A DNA stretch of 64,000 bases from Hymenopus coronatus (GCA_030762935.1 CM060895.1:28882501-28946500); one strand, 5' to 3'. Counted from the first letter of the stretch, positions 10,541 to 22,562 are shown. Notes: generated from the sequence alone by a model not told the origin. Program-made: numbers and translations.

Positions 10541-11900
10541 ATAGCAACAATATATCAGTACAGTTATAAGTGGTAATTTTTATGAAGGCATTGAAGGATA
10601 AAAGTTTAGAGTGGCTGAGATTAACAGTAGGAAAAGGAGAAAATTACGTGAGTTCAAAAAATACTTTGTAAGTACATATTGGGGCCGAACTCAACAGAAT
10701 TTAATGAGAAGCCAACTGACAAATGACAAATTTGACTCCAATGGTAACAAGTATAACAGACTACCTCCAAATGTCAGCCTAAAAAAGAAAATTGATAGAA
10801 GCACCAATAAAGTATTAGGGATCTCACACAAATGGTAATTAAAGATGAGGCAAGAGAAATCTGCTAGAACTCTGTACCCAATAGTAATAGGTTTTCAGAA
10901 AACAGAACTATAGATACAAGGGATGGGAATAAGGTAATAATAGAGACAACTTTAATTACAACAACACAAACATAAATTTAATTCAGACAAAAGAATGTCT
11001 TCCACCAAAAAAAGGGAAAAGAGCAAAGGGTCAGGATTCTACTGCAGAAACCTGCAATAGAAATGATAAATATGGAGGTCAGCATTTAAAACATAGACAT
11101 GGAAATGAATCTTGACATAGAAAACAACAACCAAAAAGGCACAAGACATTCAGGTATCAACAGCAAGCATACCAACCATGGTTTATTACAACCAAAACTC
11201 TCACCCAACCAACACGTGAAAAACTGAAGAATGTTTATTTTAAGCGCTTGTCAACACCCAGTGTCAGGGTATGCAAGAGTAAAGAGCATATAACATTTAT
11301 GTAATGTTAAGTAAAGAACAAAGCCTGATTATTGTGAAAGGTAGACTAAAGTAAATACACAAGAATTTTCCAGAATAAATGTAGAGGTTATATAACCACC
11401 ATATTATAACTTGTATCTAGAAACAGCTCAGTAAAGTCGGATCACTGGAGATATATGTGTGATAGCCAATCCTTATCATTTCTATTTATTTATAGTGCTG
11501 TCATGTGGTGATGGAGCTGTCCCAAAGGACAAGCTATAATGCGATTATAAGTATAACTAATGGCAATGTTAGACTGTGGAGCAAGCACAAGAATATGCGG
11601 TGAAAGTTTTCATAATATGTGCAAATCAGCTTACCATAATGACTTTTCAGGTCTGTAGACTAACATGTAGAACAGGGAAATATAAGCAGAGTCAGAGAGC
11701 AAGAAATGTTAAATGTAACAGTAGGGCTGAACAATTTTGAAGTAATTTTCATGTTAATATCAAGACTCATGCTAGATTTAAGTTTTGGAATGGACTTGCT
11801 GAACATACAAAATTAAGTTTCCAATTACTGCCTTGGAACCCAACATTATTATACCATTTTTAAGGGAAAAGTTGTTAGAAGATATATGTGAGGAGAAACT
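10541..11900 (+). pseudogene. Decayed LTR-retroelement gag continuation and protease
   Basis: Past the solo LTR, KDKSLEWLRL (about 10590) and FKKYFVSTYWGRTQQ (10650-10695) look like gag capsid. A pepsin-type retroviral protease follows in 11565-11820: AMLDCGASTRICGESF replaces the usual LDSGAS-type motif, and later VGLNNFEVIF and DLSFGMDLL match the flap-to-C-terminal part. Stops between blocks show long inactivity. No RT, RNase H or integrase was found before the AT-rich stretch at 11900. The block order supports one element spanning 9240-11900 with the LTR inserted in it. Confidence 0.55.
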
Positions 11901-12811
11901 TTTCAAAACATCATGAGTCCACAAATGTAAATTTTACAGGAGAGGCCAAAAAATGATAATGAGTAAAGTTTTATAGATAAGGTAAATTTAAATATTTAGA
12001 GTTATGAATACAGAAAAATAGGATAAGTGGCAAAAATCTCACTCTTTAATTAAACCCACAGTTGCTAATTGAATTTTGAAAATCTGAGGACTTATCTCGT
12101 TTTGCACCAACCAAAAGGACATATTGTGTTTTGAGCAAATTTATATAGAAATAATGCAAGAAAATACCCTTTAATGTTCATTATTAATCAGTTTAACTGA
12201 TGTAATGAAATCATAAATTGAAGAACATGTTCTCAAACATTTATTTAAACAATAGAATGAAAATCAGTCACTTTTCTTAAAATTACATGCTATTTTTTGA
12301 GAAATATTTAGATATTATTTAAGCAATATGATTAAAATTATAATCAAAGAGAACAATTGAAAATATTATTTAAAATATACATTCCAAATTCTTACTTCTT
12401 TAATTATGTGTCCTTTTCTTAATTTTTTAACTATATTATGCAATTTAAACTGAGCCATTAATAATTATCCAAATTCCTTTCATAGCTTATATTAGGTATA
12501 ACTATTAATAACAGGATCAAAGTTAGTTTTATTGTAAACATCCTGCAATTTTTCTCTTTTCTTTTCTTTGTTTATTTGTTTATGCTTGGAACATTATCAG
12601 GGAATCTCTATATCAATAATTAAAAAAAAAAGTGTTTTTATATTCATTAAACAAAGCAGTAAAAGTTATCGTTTTTAAAAGTAAAGTGTTAAAATGTTTT
12701 GTATTAAGTTTGAAAACATCAAATAATACAGAGCAGGTATTACAAAAACAAAATTATAATATAAATATCACCAACAAAAGTAGTTTCATATACACTTTCT
12801 TATGCTCTTCT
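11901..12811. other. AT-rich stretch, no gene; one ggacttatc motif
   Basis: Very AT-rich. At 12088-12104 it carries ggacttatctcgttttg, a motif that recurs at 14836, 14869 and 15016 on the other side of the antisense gene described next. Otherwise nothing is recognised. Confidence 0.5.
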
Positions 12812-14644
12812 TCAGAGTATTTGATATCCAGGTTCCTCCTCCAAGCAATCACGTTTATTCTCAGCTACTACTTCTTGCTCCTCATTGTTTGTTGCAACAT
12901 CTTTGTCGACTACATCAACATAAAATTTCAAACTTTTATTCTCCTTTCATCTAACACCAAAGCATTGCTTCAGAAGAGCGATTAAGTCTTTCTTTTTTTC
13001 TGACTTTACAGTGTGTATCAAACTGACAGCATTTTGGTCAGGTATCTGATCATCTGATTCACCTCTTTTCAGCAAGAGAACAGTTTTTTGAGGCACCATC
13101 TAGTCTTTATAAGCATTAAAAACAATGAAGGTGTTGTTCCCTTTGAATTCCTTTTTCAGAATTACACATTTCATGTCTCTATACCCATTTGATTCTTCAA
13201 AACATTGCAGAGGCTCTTGAAGTTTAAAATATTCCAGTCTATATCCAACTGGTGAACGTTTCCCACTTTCTCATAAATTTTATGATATTGCTCAGGCAAG
13301 TAGGTGTGGCCACACACTGGGAATGTAATGCATATTTCTTTAATTGAGTCTGGGGATTTTTTTAGAAGCCACAAATACAAAGAATGAACTACGTGGGCAT
13401 TTCTGTTCTGCCAGCACAGTCGTCACAAAATAATCTTATGGCTGAGGTGTGTTCATCATATCTATGCTTGCTTAGCACATTTATCAAAGCTGAAGTTACT
13501 TCATTTGGTCCACGACCAGTCTGGTTTTCACTCCAGCAATAAAAGTTTGGAGACTTATGTTGTATGTTTGTAATGCAGAGAGCATAATATGACATGTTCA
13601 TAATATGCCTTGCCAATAACAAGTTTTGGGAAGGGTTGAACTTGCTGTAGATCGAAGCACAAATACAAGCAGTTGGGTAGTTTCTATTTCATAAGTTTAA
13701 AAAAAAAAAATTCTGCTCATTCTATGGGAAGCAAGCTCTGTTCCACTTTTTGTATTTTGCCAGAATCTTTAGTGAGTTTCATTTCATGATTCATTCTACA
13801 ACAATAGATACAGACATATACTGCAGGATTACCAAATTCCAAATTAAAATTATTAGAGAAGATATTATTGAAGAATCACTTTTTTACCTTTAATGAATCA
13901 GGAACATTCTCATTATACATTTTAAAGAGCTTTGTGATATTCATTTCTGAAGAAAGATAAAGTCATTTACTTTTTTGTCTATTGTAGTGGCTTTCCCTAA
14001 CTCTCAAATTTGAAATGAGCTCAATCACATTTTGTTTCTTGGAAATGTTTTTTCTTTTTTCAAAAATGGCATTGCCAGCAATTAGTGAGACAGATATATT
14101 ATTAAGTCTGGTTGCTCCTAAGCCAAATAGAAGTATAAAAAACTTGGAGCATAGGAACGTGCTCATCGTTTACTCTCACTTAAACTTTGTAACTACAGTA
14201 TTCAGTTTTATGCTTTCTTTCTGAGGCAGCACTGTTTTGGACTAGATGCTGACATCAGTGATGAGAGAATCCTGTCCTGTTCCTGTTTATTTACATGGGT
14301 GTAGACCTTCTTTCTATTCCTAATAAGATGGTAGACAGGTATGGGGCAGCATTTAAATCTTCCCTCCCAGTGTGATTCAAACTTTAATTTCAGTATCTTT
14401 ATCATGGTATTTAAAACAATTGTAATGCAATTGCATAAGTGGGATTTTATCCATTAGTAAAGCAAGAATATGTTGGTAGTAATAATTGTAAATAAAGGCA
14501 TTTACTAAGAAATCTCAACCTAAAAATTGTGTTTTGAATTAGTTACCTTTCCATCTGCTCCACTTTTCTTTTCACTATGCCCTTCAGCCGCTTTCTAGAT
14601 CCCGAAGACTGGTCCCCAACATGTACAACTTCCACGTTATTCAT
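12812..14644 (-). pseudogene. Antisense DNCxGQNRN / FPVxGHxYLP family gene (uncharacterised), decayed
   Basis: The reverse strand carries a protein in several frames that resembles a widespread uncharacterised animal family (possibly that termed DUF7869). From the start at 14644: MNNVEVVHVGDQSSGSRKR, ending at a possible donor (AAAG/GTAACT, near 14549). Then come RKKVYTHVNKQEQDRIL, SKFFILLFGLGATRLNNI and RVRESHYNRQKSK (13963-14166), FGNPAVYVCIYC, NQTGRGPNEVTSAL with a one-base shift inside DDCAG-QNRNAHVVHS (about 13400), ITFPVCGHTYLP, ILKKEFKGNNTFIV, and an acidic end EEEPGYQIL before the stop at 12812. At least two frameshifts and two in-frame stops are present. Function is unknown; the D..D and His motifs recall an RNase H-like nuclease fold, but that is inference. 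Confidence 0.7.
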
Positions 14645-15539
14645 TAAATGAACGGCAGACTAGCACAAAAACACAATACTGAAAAACAAACCTGATGCAC
14701 ACGACAATACGTTGCCCGCAACAATCACTGTTATTCACGAAAACATTGTCATGATGGTTTGGAATGTTTGCTTTCTTAGCGTTACCATTATTATTCAATC
14801 TTAGCGCAACATACGATTAGCAAATGTAACGAGCTGGACTTATCACAGTTTGAACCAAATTTGGTGCTGGACTTATCATGTTTTGAATCAAAACCCATTT
14901 TTAGACTTGATCTAAAGGGTTAAAAATCGTGTTTTGAATCAAACCAACACTGTAGCTTGATACAGCACATCTTTCTGAATATGAATCTGCTTCAAACTAA
15001 TTTATGTGCGAAAGCTGACTTATCGCGTTTTGAAACGTTACTCCCCATATATCCCAAGCAGAAATTTACTTATAGGGTAACATATTCTTCATTAAATGTT
15101 TACAGATTCAGTTGAATTCTATACTAATTACATTTAAAAACAAGATACGAAATATGTATGAGCAGATAGATATGTCAGGGTAGAAAATGAAGAATATAAT
15201 CCACGAATGTTTGAAATCTGAAAAACTGAGTTAAATTGCATACTAATGACATTTAACCCTGCAGTAATCACATGAATATCTGTTATATTATCAGTTCCTT
15301 TGTTTTCAGTGTTATTTTAAAACAATGAAACAAAATGGGATATAATTTGTTTAATATACAGGATTGATTTAATTACTCTACTTCACACATGAATACATTA
15401 TATTTATAATAACTAAAGATGAGATGTTTCTGCAGGTCACAAATGCAGGTTAACTTGACAGCAATCATGTTTTCTTCCTTTATTTTTTTATGCACCTTCA
15501 GGTGTAACCTACATAGCCATCTATAAAATGATTTACCGC
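14645..15539. other. Non-coding stretch with repeated gacttatc-cgttttga motif
   Basis: Three copies of a ggacttatcacrttttga-like motif lie at 14836, 14869 and 15016, and partial ones (gtgttttgaatcaa) near 14928. The same motif is found at 12088, so the pair flanks the antisense gene on both sides in direct orientation. No coding motif was seen. Confidence 0.5.
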
Positions 15540-16905
15540 CCCAGGGGACTGCTATTGTAGGTACAGGTTTGATGCACCCAGGATCCCGAGCCAGCCTTAA
15601 CCACCTTGTGTGGGCAACCTCTCTGAGTGTTGAGGGAGTCAGTAGGTCAAAATACCCACTAGGTTGTGCTTGGAGACCCGTATCAGAGGAAAGGATTATC
15701 CTTGTTGGTTGAGGGTTATGTATCTGAGCCTGGGCATTTCAGTAACTAGTGAGGGTATGCAATTTAATATACCACTTTGTTTTTTTTGCTTCACCTAAAC
15801 AGGAGGCTAGGGAATAGCCCACTCCTAGTCAATCAGCCAGGTTTAGGTAATATACCGAAATTCAGGGTGATTGGGGCGGGGATCCTGCTATATCCCTGTG
15901 TAGCCCTGTCATCCCAGTGGGGTGACCCCTTATTGGACTCTGTAGTGGGTGGGGATCACGGGGACAAAAATTAAAAATTATTTTCATGGCAAAAACCAAA
16001 AAAATCCATAAAATATGGTAGTGTTTGGAAAAGAAGTAGTCGAGTGTGTAATCCTTGATACTTGATTGTTAATAGAACAGAGGAAGAAAGAAAGTTCTCT
16101 AACAAAAGCTCTTTTGTCATTCCCAGGCTGCAAAAATACTTAAGGCCAAAATGTTAGCTAGCTGTCTAGTGAAGGTCAATGTACATAAACCCTAGAGCTC
16201 CTCACATGGTGTGATAAACACCTGTGCTTTAGACAGACCACTGAGGAAATTCAAGAAAATCTTGCTCCTCAAGGCGTCACATCTGTGCATCATGTTCAAA
16301 GAAAAGTAAATGAAGAATTTGTGCCTCCCTGCCCTGTTTGTTACCTTTGATCAGGTAAATCTCCCACAAAGGATTATGGCAGGGTATGAACCCATCAAGA
16401 TAAGACTGTATATTCCCAACCCGCTCACCGCTTGGGCCACACCAGTGAATTCTGCAATGGCAAGTCCATCTGCATGTACTGTAATAAAATCTTGCATGAC
16501 AGAGAATGTACATCAGCTCCAACGTATGTTAACTGTAATGGTGAACATCCGTCAAGTTCCTTTAATTTTCCCCATTTTGCAGAGAAAAAGGTGGTCCAAG
16601 AGATTGGAGTTAAAGAGAAGGTGTCCCTCTTGGAAGCCCGGAAACTCTTGCAAACCCTCTGTCCCGAAGTATGGTACTTATAGCTCAGCTGTAGCTAAAT
16701 TGGTACAATGGGAAATCGCAACTCAAACCTGCGATATAAACCGGGGCCCATTGCAGAAATGGTTCTTTCAGTTAGCTCACTTCCTAGGCCTTGGACTTCA
16801 CCATCTTGGTCAGTATCAACATCTCCTACATCTGAAAGTGCAAAAAGCACTACAGCTTAATCGCCACCAAAGCAATCGACATAGACCAACAAGACTGGCA
16901 AGGTA
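15540..16905 (+). mobile_element. LINE copy A: 5' UTR and ORF1 (gag with CCHC knuckles), first part
   Basis: This is the 5' end of the longest of three copies of one I-type LINE family. The leader (gggcaacctctctgag, ggtcaaaata.cccac, ccagtggggtgaccc) matches copy C at 51868-52320. ORF1 then reads LPQRIMAGYEPI, GHTSEFCNG, CMYCNKILHDRECTS and VNCNGEHPSSS, i.e. a triple zinc-knuckle nucleic acid-binding gag as in I-clade elements, with frameshifts (frames 16310-16936 and 16432-16683 are parts of it). At 16904-16905 the sequence is broken by a mariner and resumes at 18213. Confidence 0.82.
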
Positions 16906-18212
16906 TACATTCTGTCAAGAAAGTACCGGGAATTGATCATTTAAGAATCCTGTTTAAAAGGGGATTCAAAATTATTGTTCTTGCTAAGTTGGTACAGCTT
17001 TCCTCTATACCCACGCGGAGTTTGATCGTCATCTGTCATCTAGTTTGTTAACAGTACGCCATTTTGTTAGTTCATCTCAAAGATGATTTGAAATTTTACG
17101 ATGGATGCAAATATTGAACAAAGAATCTGTCTCAAATTTTGCATTTCAAATGATATTTCATGTGCTGAATTGCTGAAAATGTTACAGAGGGCTTACAGTG
17201 AAGAGACTTTATCAAAAACACGTGCATATGAGCGGTACAGTGCATTCAAAAGTGGTTGTGTTATGGTGGAAGATTTGCCTTGCTCTGGTAGGCCATCAAC
17301 GGTTTCAACTGAACTGAACATAGCTAAAGTGAAGAAAATGGTGTCTGAAAATTGTCATTTAGATCTGAGAGAGATTGCCGCTGAGCTTTCTGTGTCTCAT
17401 GTTTCGTACCATTTTAAACGATTGTTTGGGCATGACACGCGTTGCAGCTCGGTTAGTTCCGAAAGACTTGAATTTTCTACAAAAACTCAATCGCATAAGG
17501 ATTGCTGAAGACATGCTAGAACGAGCCAGTTCCGACCCCACATTCATGAAACGCATTGTAACTGGTGATGAGACATGGGTTTATGAGTTTGACACTCAAA
17601 CCAGTCAACAAGCTTCCGAATTGTGCCTTCCAATTGAACCAAAACTTAAAAGGGCATGTCAAACTCGATCACAACTGAAGGTAATGTTGACAGTTTTTTT
17701 TTTTTTTATTATCGCGGTGTCGTGCACTCAGAGTTCTTGCCAGAAGGTCAGATAATAAATAAATACTATTATCTGAGTGTTATGCAGTGTTTGAGAGAAC
17801 AAATACGGCGAAAAATGCCAGATTTGTAGAACAACTCATGGATTCTGCACTACGATAATACACCAGCTCACAAGGCTATTATTGTGAACGAATTTCTGGC
17901 CAAAAAACTCAACAAATTTCATCGAACCACCACCATATTCACCTGATCTGGCTCTTGCTGGTTGCTTTCTCTTTCCAAAACTTCGAGGCACCCATTTTCA
18001 GTCGATTAAAGACATAAAGGAAAATTTGTGGCGACAATTGACATTGATTCCTAAAAGTGCCTACAAAAAATGTTGCGATGATTGGATTATTCGTTGGTAT
18101 AAATGTATAATTTCAGAAGGGGCCTACTTTGAAGGCGATAAAATAAAATTGGATGAATAATTAATTTTTTGTATTTTATTGACCAATTCCCGAAACTTTC
18201 TTGACACAGTAG
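16906..18212 (+). mobile_element. mariner element, complete but inactive
   Basis: The element is 1307 bases, the usual mariner length. It is flanked by TA (16904-16905 and 18213-18214). The ends are inverted: tctgtcaagaaagtaccgggaattg at the left and caattcccgaaactttcttgacaca at the right. The host LINE reads continuously across the insertion when compared with copies B and C (38740 and 53325), which confirms the borders. It sits on the same strand as the LINE. Confidence 0.92.
17101..18160 (+). pseudogene. mariner transposase, frameshifted, third catalytic Asp lost
   Basis: The start at 17101 gives the usual N-terminal helix-turn-helix (IEQRICLKFCISN, SKTRAYERYSAFK, DLPCSGRPSTVS). The DDE part follows in shifted frames: VTGDETWVYEF keeps the first Asp (about 17560), ILHYDNTPAHKA the second (17850-17875), and SPDLALAGCFLFP has Gly where the third Asp of the D34D set is expected (SPDLAPxDxxLF in the family). 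The end reads KCIISEGAYFEGD before a TAA near 18160. Stops and shifts near 17405, 17700 (T-run) and 17900 also inactivate it. Confidence 0.92.
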
Positions 18213-18599
18213 TATATAAAGTACCTGAAAGAAAGAAAGTTCAAAACCAGCTATGACAGAAACAACCTTCTCAAGCAAAGCATAAAGTCTACTCCCAAAA
18301 CAAAGGGAAACAAAAGCCACGGAGATCCTCTTCTGAGGATTCGTCTGGAAAGGACTCAAGTTGGCGACATTCATCTTAGCCGATCTCTATTTCCGATCTC
18401 TATTTTCAATTGGAAAGGGGTCCTCCCGAATGGAGGAGATGTAGGAAGGTGATACTGCCCTCACTGCCAGAAGGACAGTGACAAAGAGGCAGAACCATCC
18501 TTCTGTAGAAGGGGTTAGCCCGACACCTAAAAAGAATAAATTGAACCGACCACCACAGCCTTCAAAATAGAAATAACCACAGTGTAGAACTTATCCCAT
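18213..18599 (+). mobile_element. LINE copy A: rest of ORF1
   Basis: After the mariner the LINE resumes with tataaagtacctgaaagaaag and continues to the end of ORF1. It matches 38750-39170 in copy B and 53335-53720 in copy C closely (for example ggattcgtctggaaaggactc, gccagaaggacagtgac, ggggttagcccgacacc). No intact frame remains. Confidence 0.75.
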
Positions 18600-19193
18600 C
18601 ATAAAGAGCATGACTTCCTACAATGGAACATATGCGGAATAAGAATACATCAACCTGTGCTTGAACTGTTGCTTAACCAGAATGATCTTTTGGTCGTATG
18701 TTTGCAAGAGATTAAGCTCTGTCCACAAAACAGATTCAAAGTCAAATGGTACATCCCTGTAAGATGTGATTTATCACCGAAAGGTGTACCTGCGCACGGA
18801 GGCACTATGATGCTTATCAGAGATGATATATTTGCTGAACCAGTATCATTACAGTCTGACATCCAGTCAGTGGCTGTAAGGATTAAATTATCATCTACCA
18901 GATTCACAATTTGTAATATATATTGTCCTCCGCATGACATCCTTGCTCACTGACTTTGAGGACATAGTTTCTCAATTACCAACACCTTTTCTTTTGGTAG
19001 GCGATGTGAATGCCCACCATCCACTTTGGGGCTCACCTCGGGCTTGTGCAAGAGTTAAGCTAATTGCCGATTTCTTGAACAATTATTTCCTAACTCTTCT
19101 GAACACTGGAGAGCCTACATTTCTTTCTGATGCTTTCAATAGTTCTTCACACCTAGATATAGCAGTTTCTTCACCACAATTAACCTCTTTAGT
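18600..19193 (+). pseudogene. LINE copy A ORF2: APE endonuclease
   Basis: Endonuclease motifs are LLVVCLQEIKLCP (with the catalytic Glu), GGTMMLIRDDIF, FTICNIYCPPHD, and LVGDVNAHHPLWGSP (18990-19035), followed by LNTGEPTFLSDAFNSSSHLDIAV. One frameshift lies near 18950. The terminal SDH block expected next (ISDLHSSDH in copies B and C) is missing, having been lost at the hAT insertion at about 19194. Confidence 0.87.
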
Positions 19194-21303
19194 GCAGTTT
19201 TAAAATGCATATACTTTCGTATTTTGGGAAAAACTGATTTTGCATACATATTTCTTAAAATTTAACAGGTAATGGCATATTTTTTCTATTTCTAGCCTAA
19301 ATACAAACTATAGTTGGTCCACACATGCAATAGTTTTTTATGTTCTTGAAATGACGACTAGTGACTGTGGTTATACAATTTTGTTTTATCACTAATTGTT
19401 TACTTGTGTTGCCACAGAAGCTAGCATTCCCCTTCAAGCGTGATGTCATCCGAGGTATGCTGTAGCATCATATCTGCTGAATGTTTTTGGTCAAGTTTAT
19501 TTGGAGTTGCAATCACAGGTCTGAAGTAACAGTAAGCGGTGAAAAACACTTTGCTTCGTTATCCACCGGTAAAATTGCCACATTCGTCTGTGTTACGTAA
19601 ATGTATTACAGAGTTCAGGAGTGATAATTTTAGTGAGGATGGACAAGTATTATTTTGATTGTCTTGTGAACAAAGTATTGCTTCTGACAAAAAGTTCCAG
19701 GTATTACAGCATCTTAACACTGTGAAGCACAAAATGATTACAGCCAGAAAATCTGCTTTACGTCAAAAAATTTGTAAGCACGTCATTTAGTGAGCAGGTT
19801 AAGGTACTCAGAGGTTCACGTGACTCATTCGCCAAGGAATTGTGTTCAGCATTTATAAGTGCAAACATTCCTCTCTGGAAAATAATATCCATATTAAAAC
19901 TGTTTTAGAACAGCACACTAATAAAATAGTGCCTGATGAATCTACCCTTCGTAAAACGTGTGTGCCCGAGTGTTTCAACAAAGTTATGCAAGAAATTCGG
20001 GAAGTGTTAAAATATGAAAAGATTTGGATTTCGGTGGACGAAACCAGAGACGCAGAAGGCCACTGTGTGTGTAGTGCAGTAGTGAGTGCAATGAAACTGG
20101 GAAGTAAAACTTATCTGTTAAATGTTCAGATAATAGAAAGGGTAAACCATTCTACAACTGCAAAATTCTTCAACGATTCCCTAGCCTTTTTGTGGCCAGA
20201 TGGTATAAAATATGACAGTGTCCTGTTATTTCTTACAGATTGCACTCTATACATTGTAAAAGCAGCAAATGCATTAACAGTTCTCCATCCCAAACTAGTA
20301 CATTTGACATGTTTAGCCCATGGGCTACATTGCATAGCAGAGACAGTTAGATCCCAGTATCAGAGGTTGATCGTCTTGTTTCCAATGTCAAACAAATTGT
20401 CATTAAAGCACCTGCTAGAGTTTCAATTTTCAGGGAATTGGCTCCAAAGTTAACATTACCTCCTCAGCCTGTTTTAATATGGTGGGGTTCGTGGTTGGAG
20501 ACTGCACGTTACTATGCTAAATATTTCAATGATGTGAAAAGAATAGTAGATAGTGTAGATCCGGAAGATGCAGCTTCTATAAAGATAGCTCAAGAGTGTT
20601 TCAACTCAGTTGACATAGAAATACATATGTAGCCGCTTTTCAGTGCTACCAGAAATCATAAAGGAACTGCAGACTAAGAATAATTCATTACAACACTCAT
20701 TGTCCCTAATGAATTAGGTATATCAAGCACTGTCCTTCGAAACACACGGAGTTGCAAAAATTGCTTTTGATAAGTTGAATGCAGTTCTTGATAAAACTAC
20801 AGGCTATAAAACAATTTGTGAAATTGCAAAACAGCTGGCCAGGGAAACGTGTGAAATACAAGAAGAACTCACTAAAGAAGAGATTTGGAGTTTCTCTCAT
20901 GCACCAGAGACATCTTGTGATGTAGATATCTACAAAACCTTTAATGATAAATGAAGAAGTTTCACTGCAGAGAACCTCAGGATGACATTTCTCATCTATT
21001 ACAACAGCAGTATTGGACAATAGGGTGAGTTGCCAATATAACAAATTGCTTCATTCTTTCTTAAAATTGAAACAGCATAGTACAAATAACTAATAATAAT
21101 AAAATGTAATAATTAATAACTTAAAGAATTAATTAACAATAATTAATTAATACTTTAAACTATAATGAAATTGTGAATTTATGAGAACAGTTATCAAGCA
21201 TATCACTTTTATTTTGCATATCGTTTATGCATATATTATGAGTTTTTAGTGCTATGTGCATGCATAATTTGCTATTCGTTTTTGCATACAAATCCAGGCT
21301 CTG
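19194..21303 (+). mobile_element. hAT-like DNA transposon inserted in LINE copy A
   Basis: Alignment with copy C shows LINE sequence up to about 19193 and again from about 21304 (ttattagtctcttgac). The insert begins cagttttaaaatgcatatac and ends ttttgcatacaaatccaggctctg. The inverted ends both start CAG and share tatgc and cgta/ttcg blocks, as in hAT-type termini, but they are poorly conserved. Around 65 bases of LINE present in copy C are absent at the junction. The 3' side (21060-21300) is non-coding and AT-rich. Confidence 0.7.
19638..20960 (+). pseudogene. hAT-like transposase (DUF659-type), decayed
   Basis: It reads MDKYYFDCLVNKVLLLT at 19638, then in other frames QHLNTVKHK, FAKELCSAFISANIPLW (19830-19870), and an open frame 19842-20453 with VPDESTLRKTCVPECF, IWISVDETRDAEGHCVC, RVNHSTTAKFFNDSLAFLWP, FLTDCTLYIVKAA and LVHLTCLAHGLHCIAE. 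A further shift leads to ILIWWGSWLETARYYAKYF and VDPEDAASIKIAQ. This order (DESTLRK, DETTD, SDxAxYMxKA, CxAHxLH, RWGTWL) is typical of a common arthropod hAT-related protein. DETTD is here DETRD, and SDA is TDC. Multiple frame breaks make it inactive. Confidence 0.85.
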
Positions 21304-22562
21304 CTTATTAGTCTCTTGACCCAAGATACATGTTCCACACGTTTACGTAGATGGTGCTTAGATCAAGCCAACTGGTACCTTTACTGCCAGTTAGCTGTTT
21401 TTTTTATTATAACGAGCACGGCTGTGAATATTTTAGTGGAACACCTCATGAAAAATATTCTTGATGCTGCTGAGGAATCTATTCCATGGTCGACGATACA
21501 ACCCTGTCGTCAATTCCAGTACTTTGGTGGACGCATGAATGCTGGAATGTCATTCATGCTTGCAGTTGTGCTCTCTGGATTTTCCAGCGTTGCCCACCAC
21601 TGTATAGCCTGATTGAGTATAAAAAGATGCGTGCCAAATCCAGGCAAGCTATCAAGGATAGCAAAAATACATCATGGAGCAAGTTTGTAGCTTTATTTAA
21701 TTGACATTCACCTTCCTCTGTCGTATGGGATAAGTTAAAGGCATGTGGATGGAAAAATGACTTATACACCAATCACCATTCTTAAAACAGCTGAAGGAAA
21801 TATTATTGATAAGTTTGACATGGCCAAACACTTTTGGCAGTGCTTTCACTCAGGTGTCTAGCTCAGAGAATTATTCACCGGAGTTTCTTCCTGTTAAGGC
21901 TCAGGTGGAATCTCAAGGTTTTCAACTTTCGTTCTAGAAATCTTGAACATTACAATTGCCTCTTCATCATGAGGGAGTTAGACCATGTACAATATCTTTG
22001 CGAAACTCTGCACCAGGTACTGATGGAATACACGTCCAAATGTTGCAATATTTCTCTCCTGAAGGTAAGGCTTACGTGTTCAAGGTCTATAATCGTGTTT
22101 GGGTTGCCGCCACGTTTCCGGAAAAGTGGCAAGAGGCCACCATTGTACCTATTTTGCAAGCTGGAAAGACCGTTTTCTTCCATCCAGTGACCATCCTATT
22201 TCTCTCACCAGTTGTGTTTGCAAAGTACTGGAACACATGTTCAATGGACGGTTGATATGGTGGCTGAAACTCACAACCTACTGACCATAACCCAGTGCAG
22301 TTTTCAACGACTTCAGCAGCTTCTCACCTTCACGATATTGACGCAGATAATGAATGGATTCTGAAGAATTGTCAAACCGTTGGGGTATTCTTTGACCTCG
22401 AAAAGGCTTATGGTATATGTTGGCGAGCAAGGATAATAAATTCTCTATACAAATAGAACATTGTGGATGCATTCCGTTATTCATTCAGGAGTTTATGAGA
22501 GATTGCGTTTTCTGAGTAGGGGTCAGCTCGGTTTTATCAAATTATTTTGTTCAAGAGCACGA
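21304..22562 (+). pseudogene. LINE copy A ORF2: reverse transcriptase, 3'-truncated
   Basis: The linker and RT N-terminal half continue after the hAT insertion (LDQANWYLYCQLA, KNILDAAEESIPW, APGTDGIHVQMLQYFSPEG near 22010-22070, PISLTSCVCKVLEHMFNGRLIWWL near 22195-22260, VGVFFDLEKAY-like near 22380). The sequence stops resembling the family at about 22562, before the FVDD catalytic block, so the RT active site, RNase H and 3' UTR are missing. There are many frameshifts. Confidence 0.85.

Noticed and set aside
12632..12985. A + strand 117-codon hydrophobic frame
   Set aside because: It overlaps the C-terminal coding part of the antisense gene (EEEPGYQIL end) and has no motif; a shadow frame.
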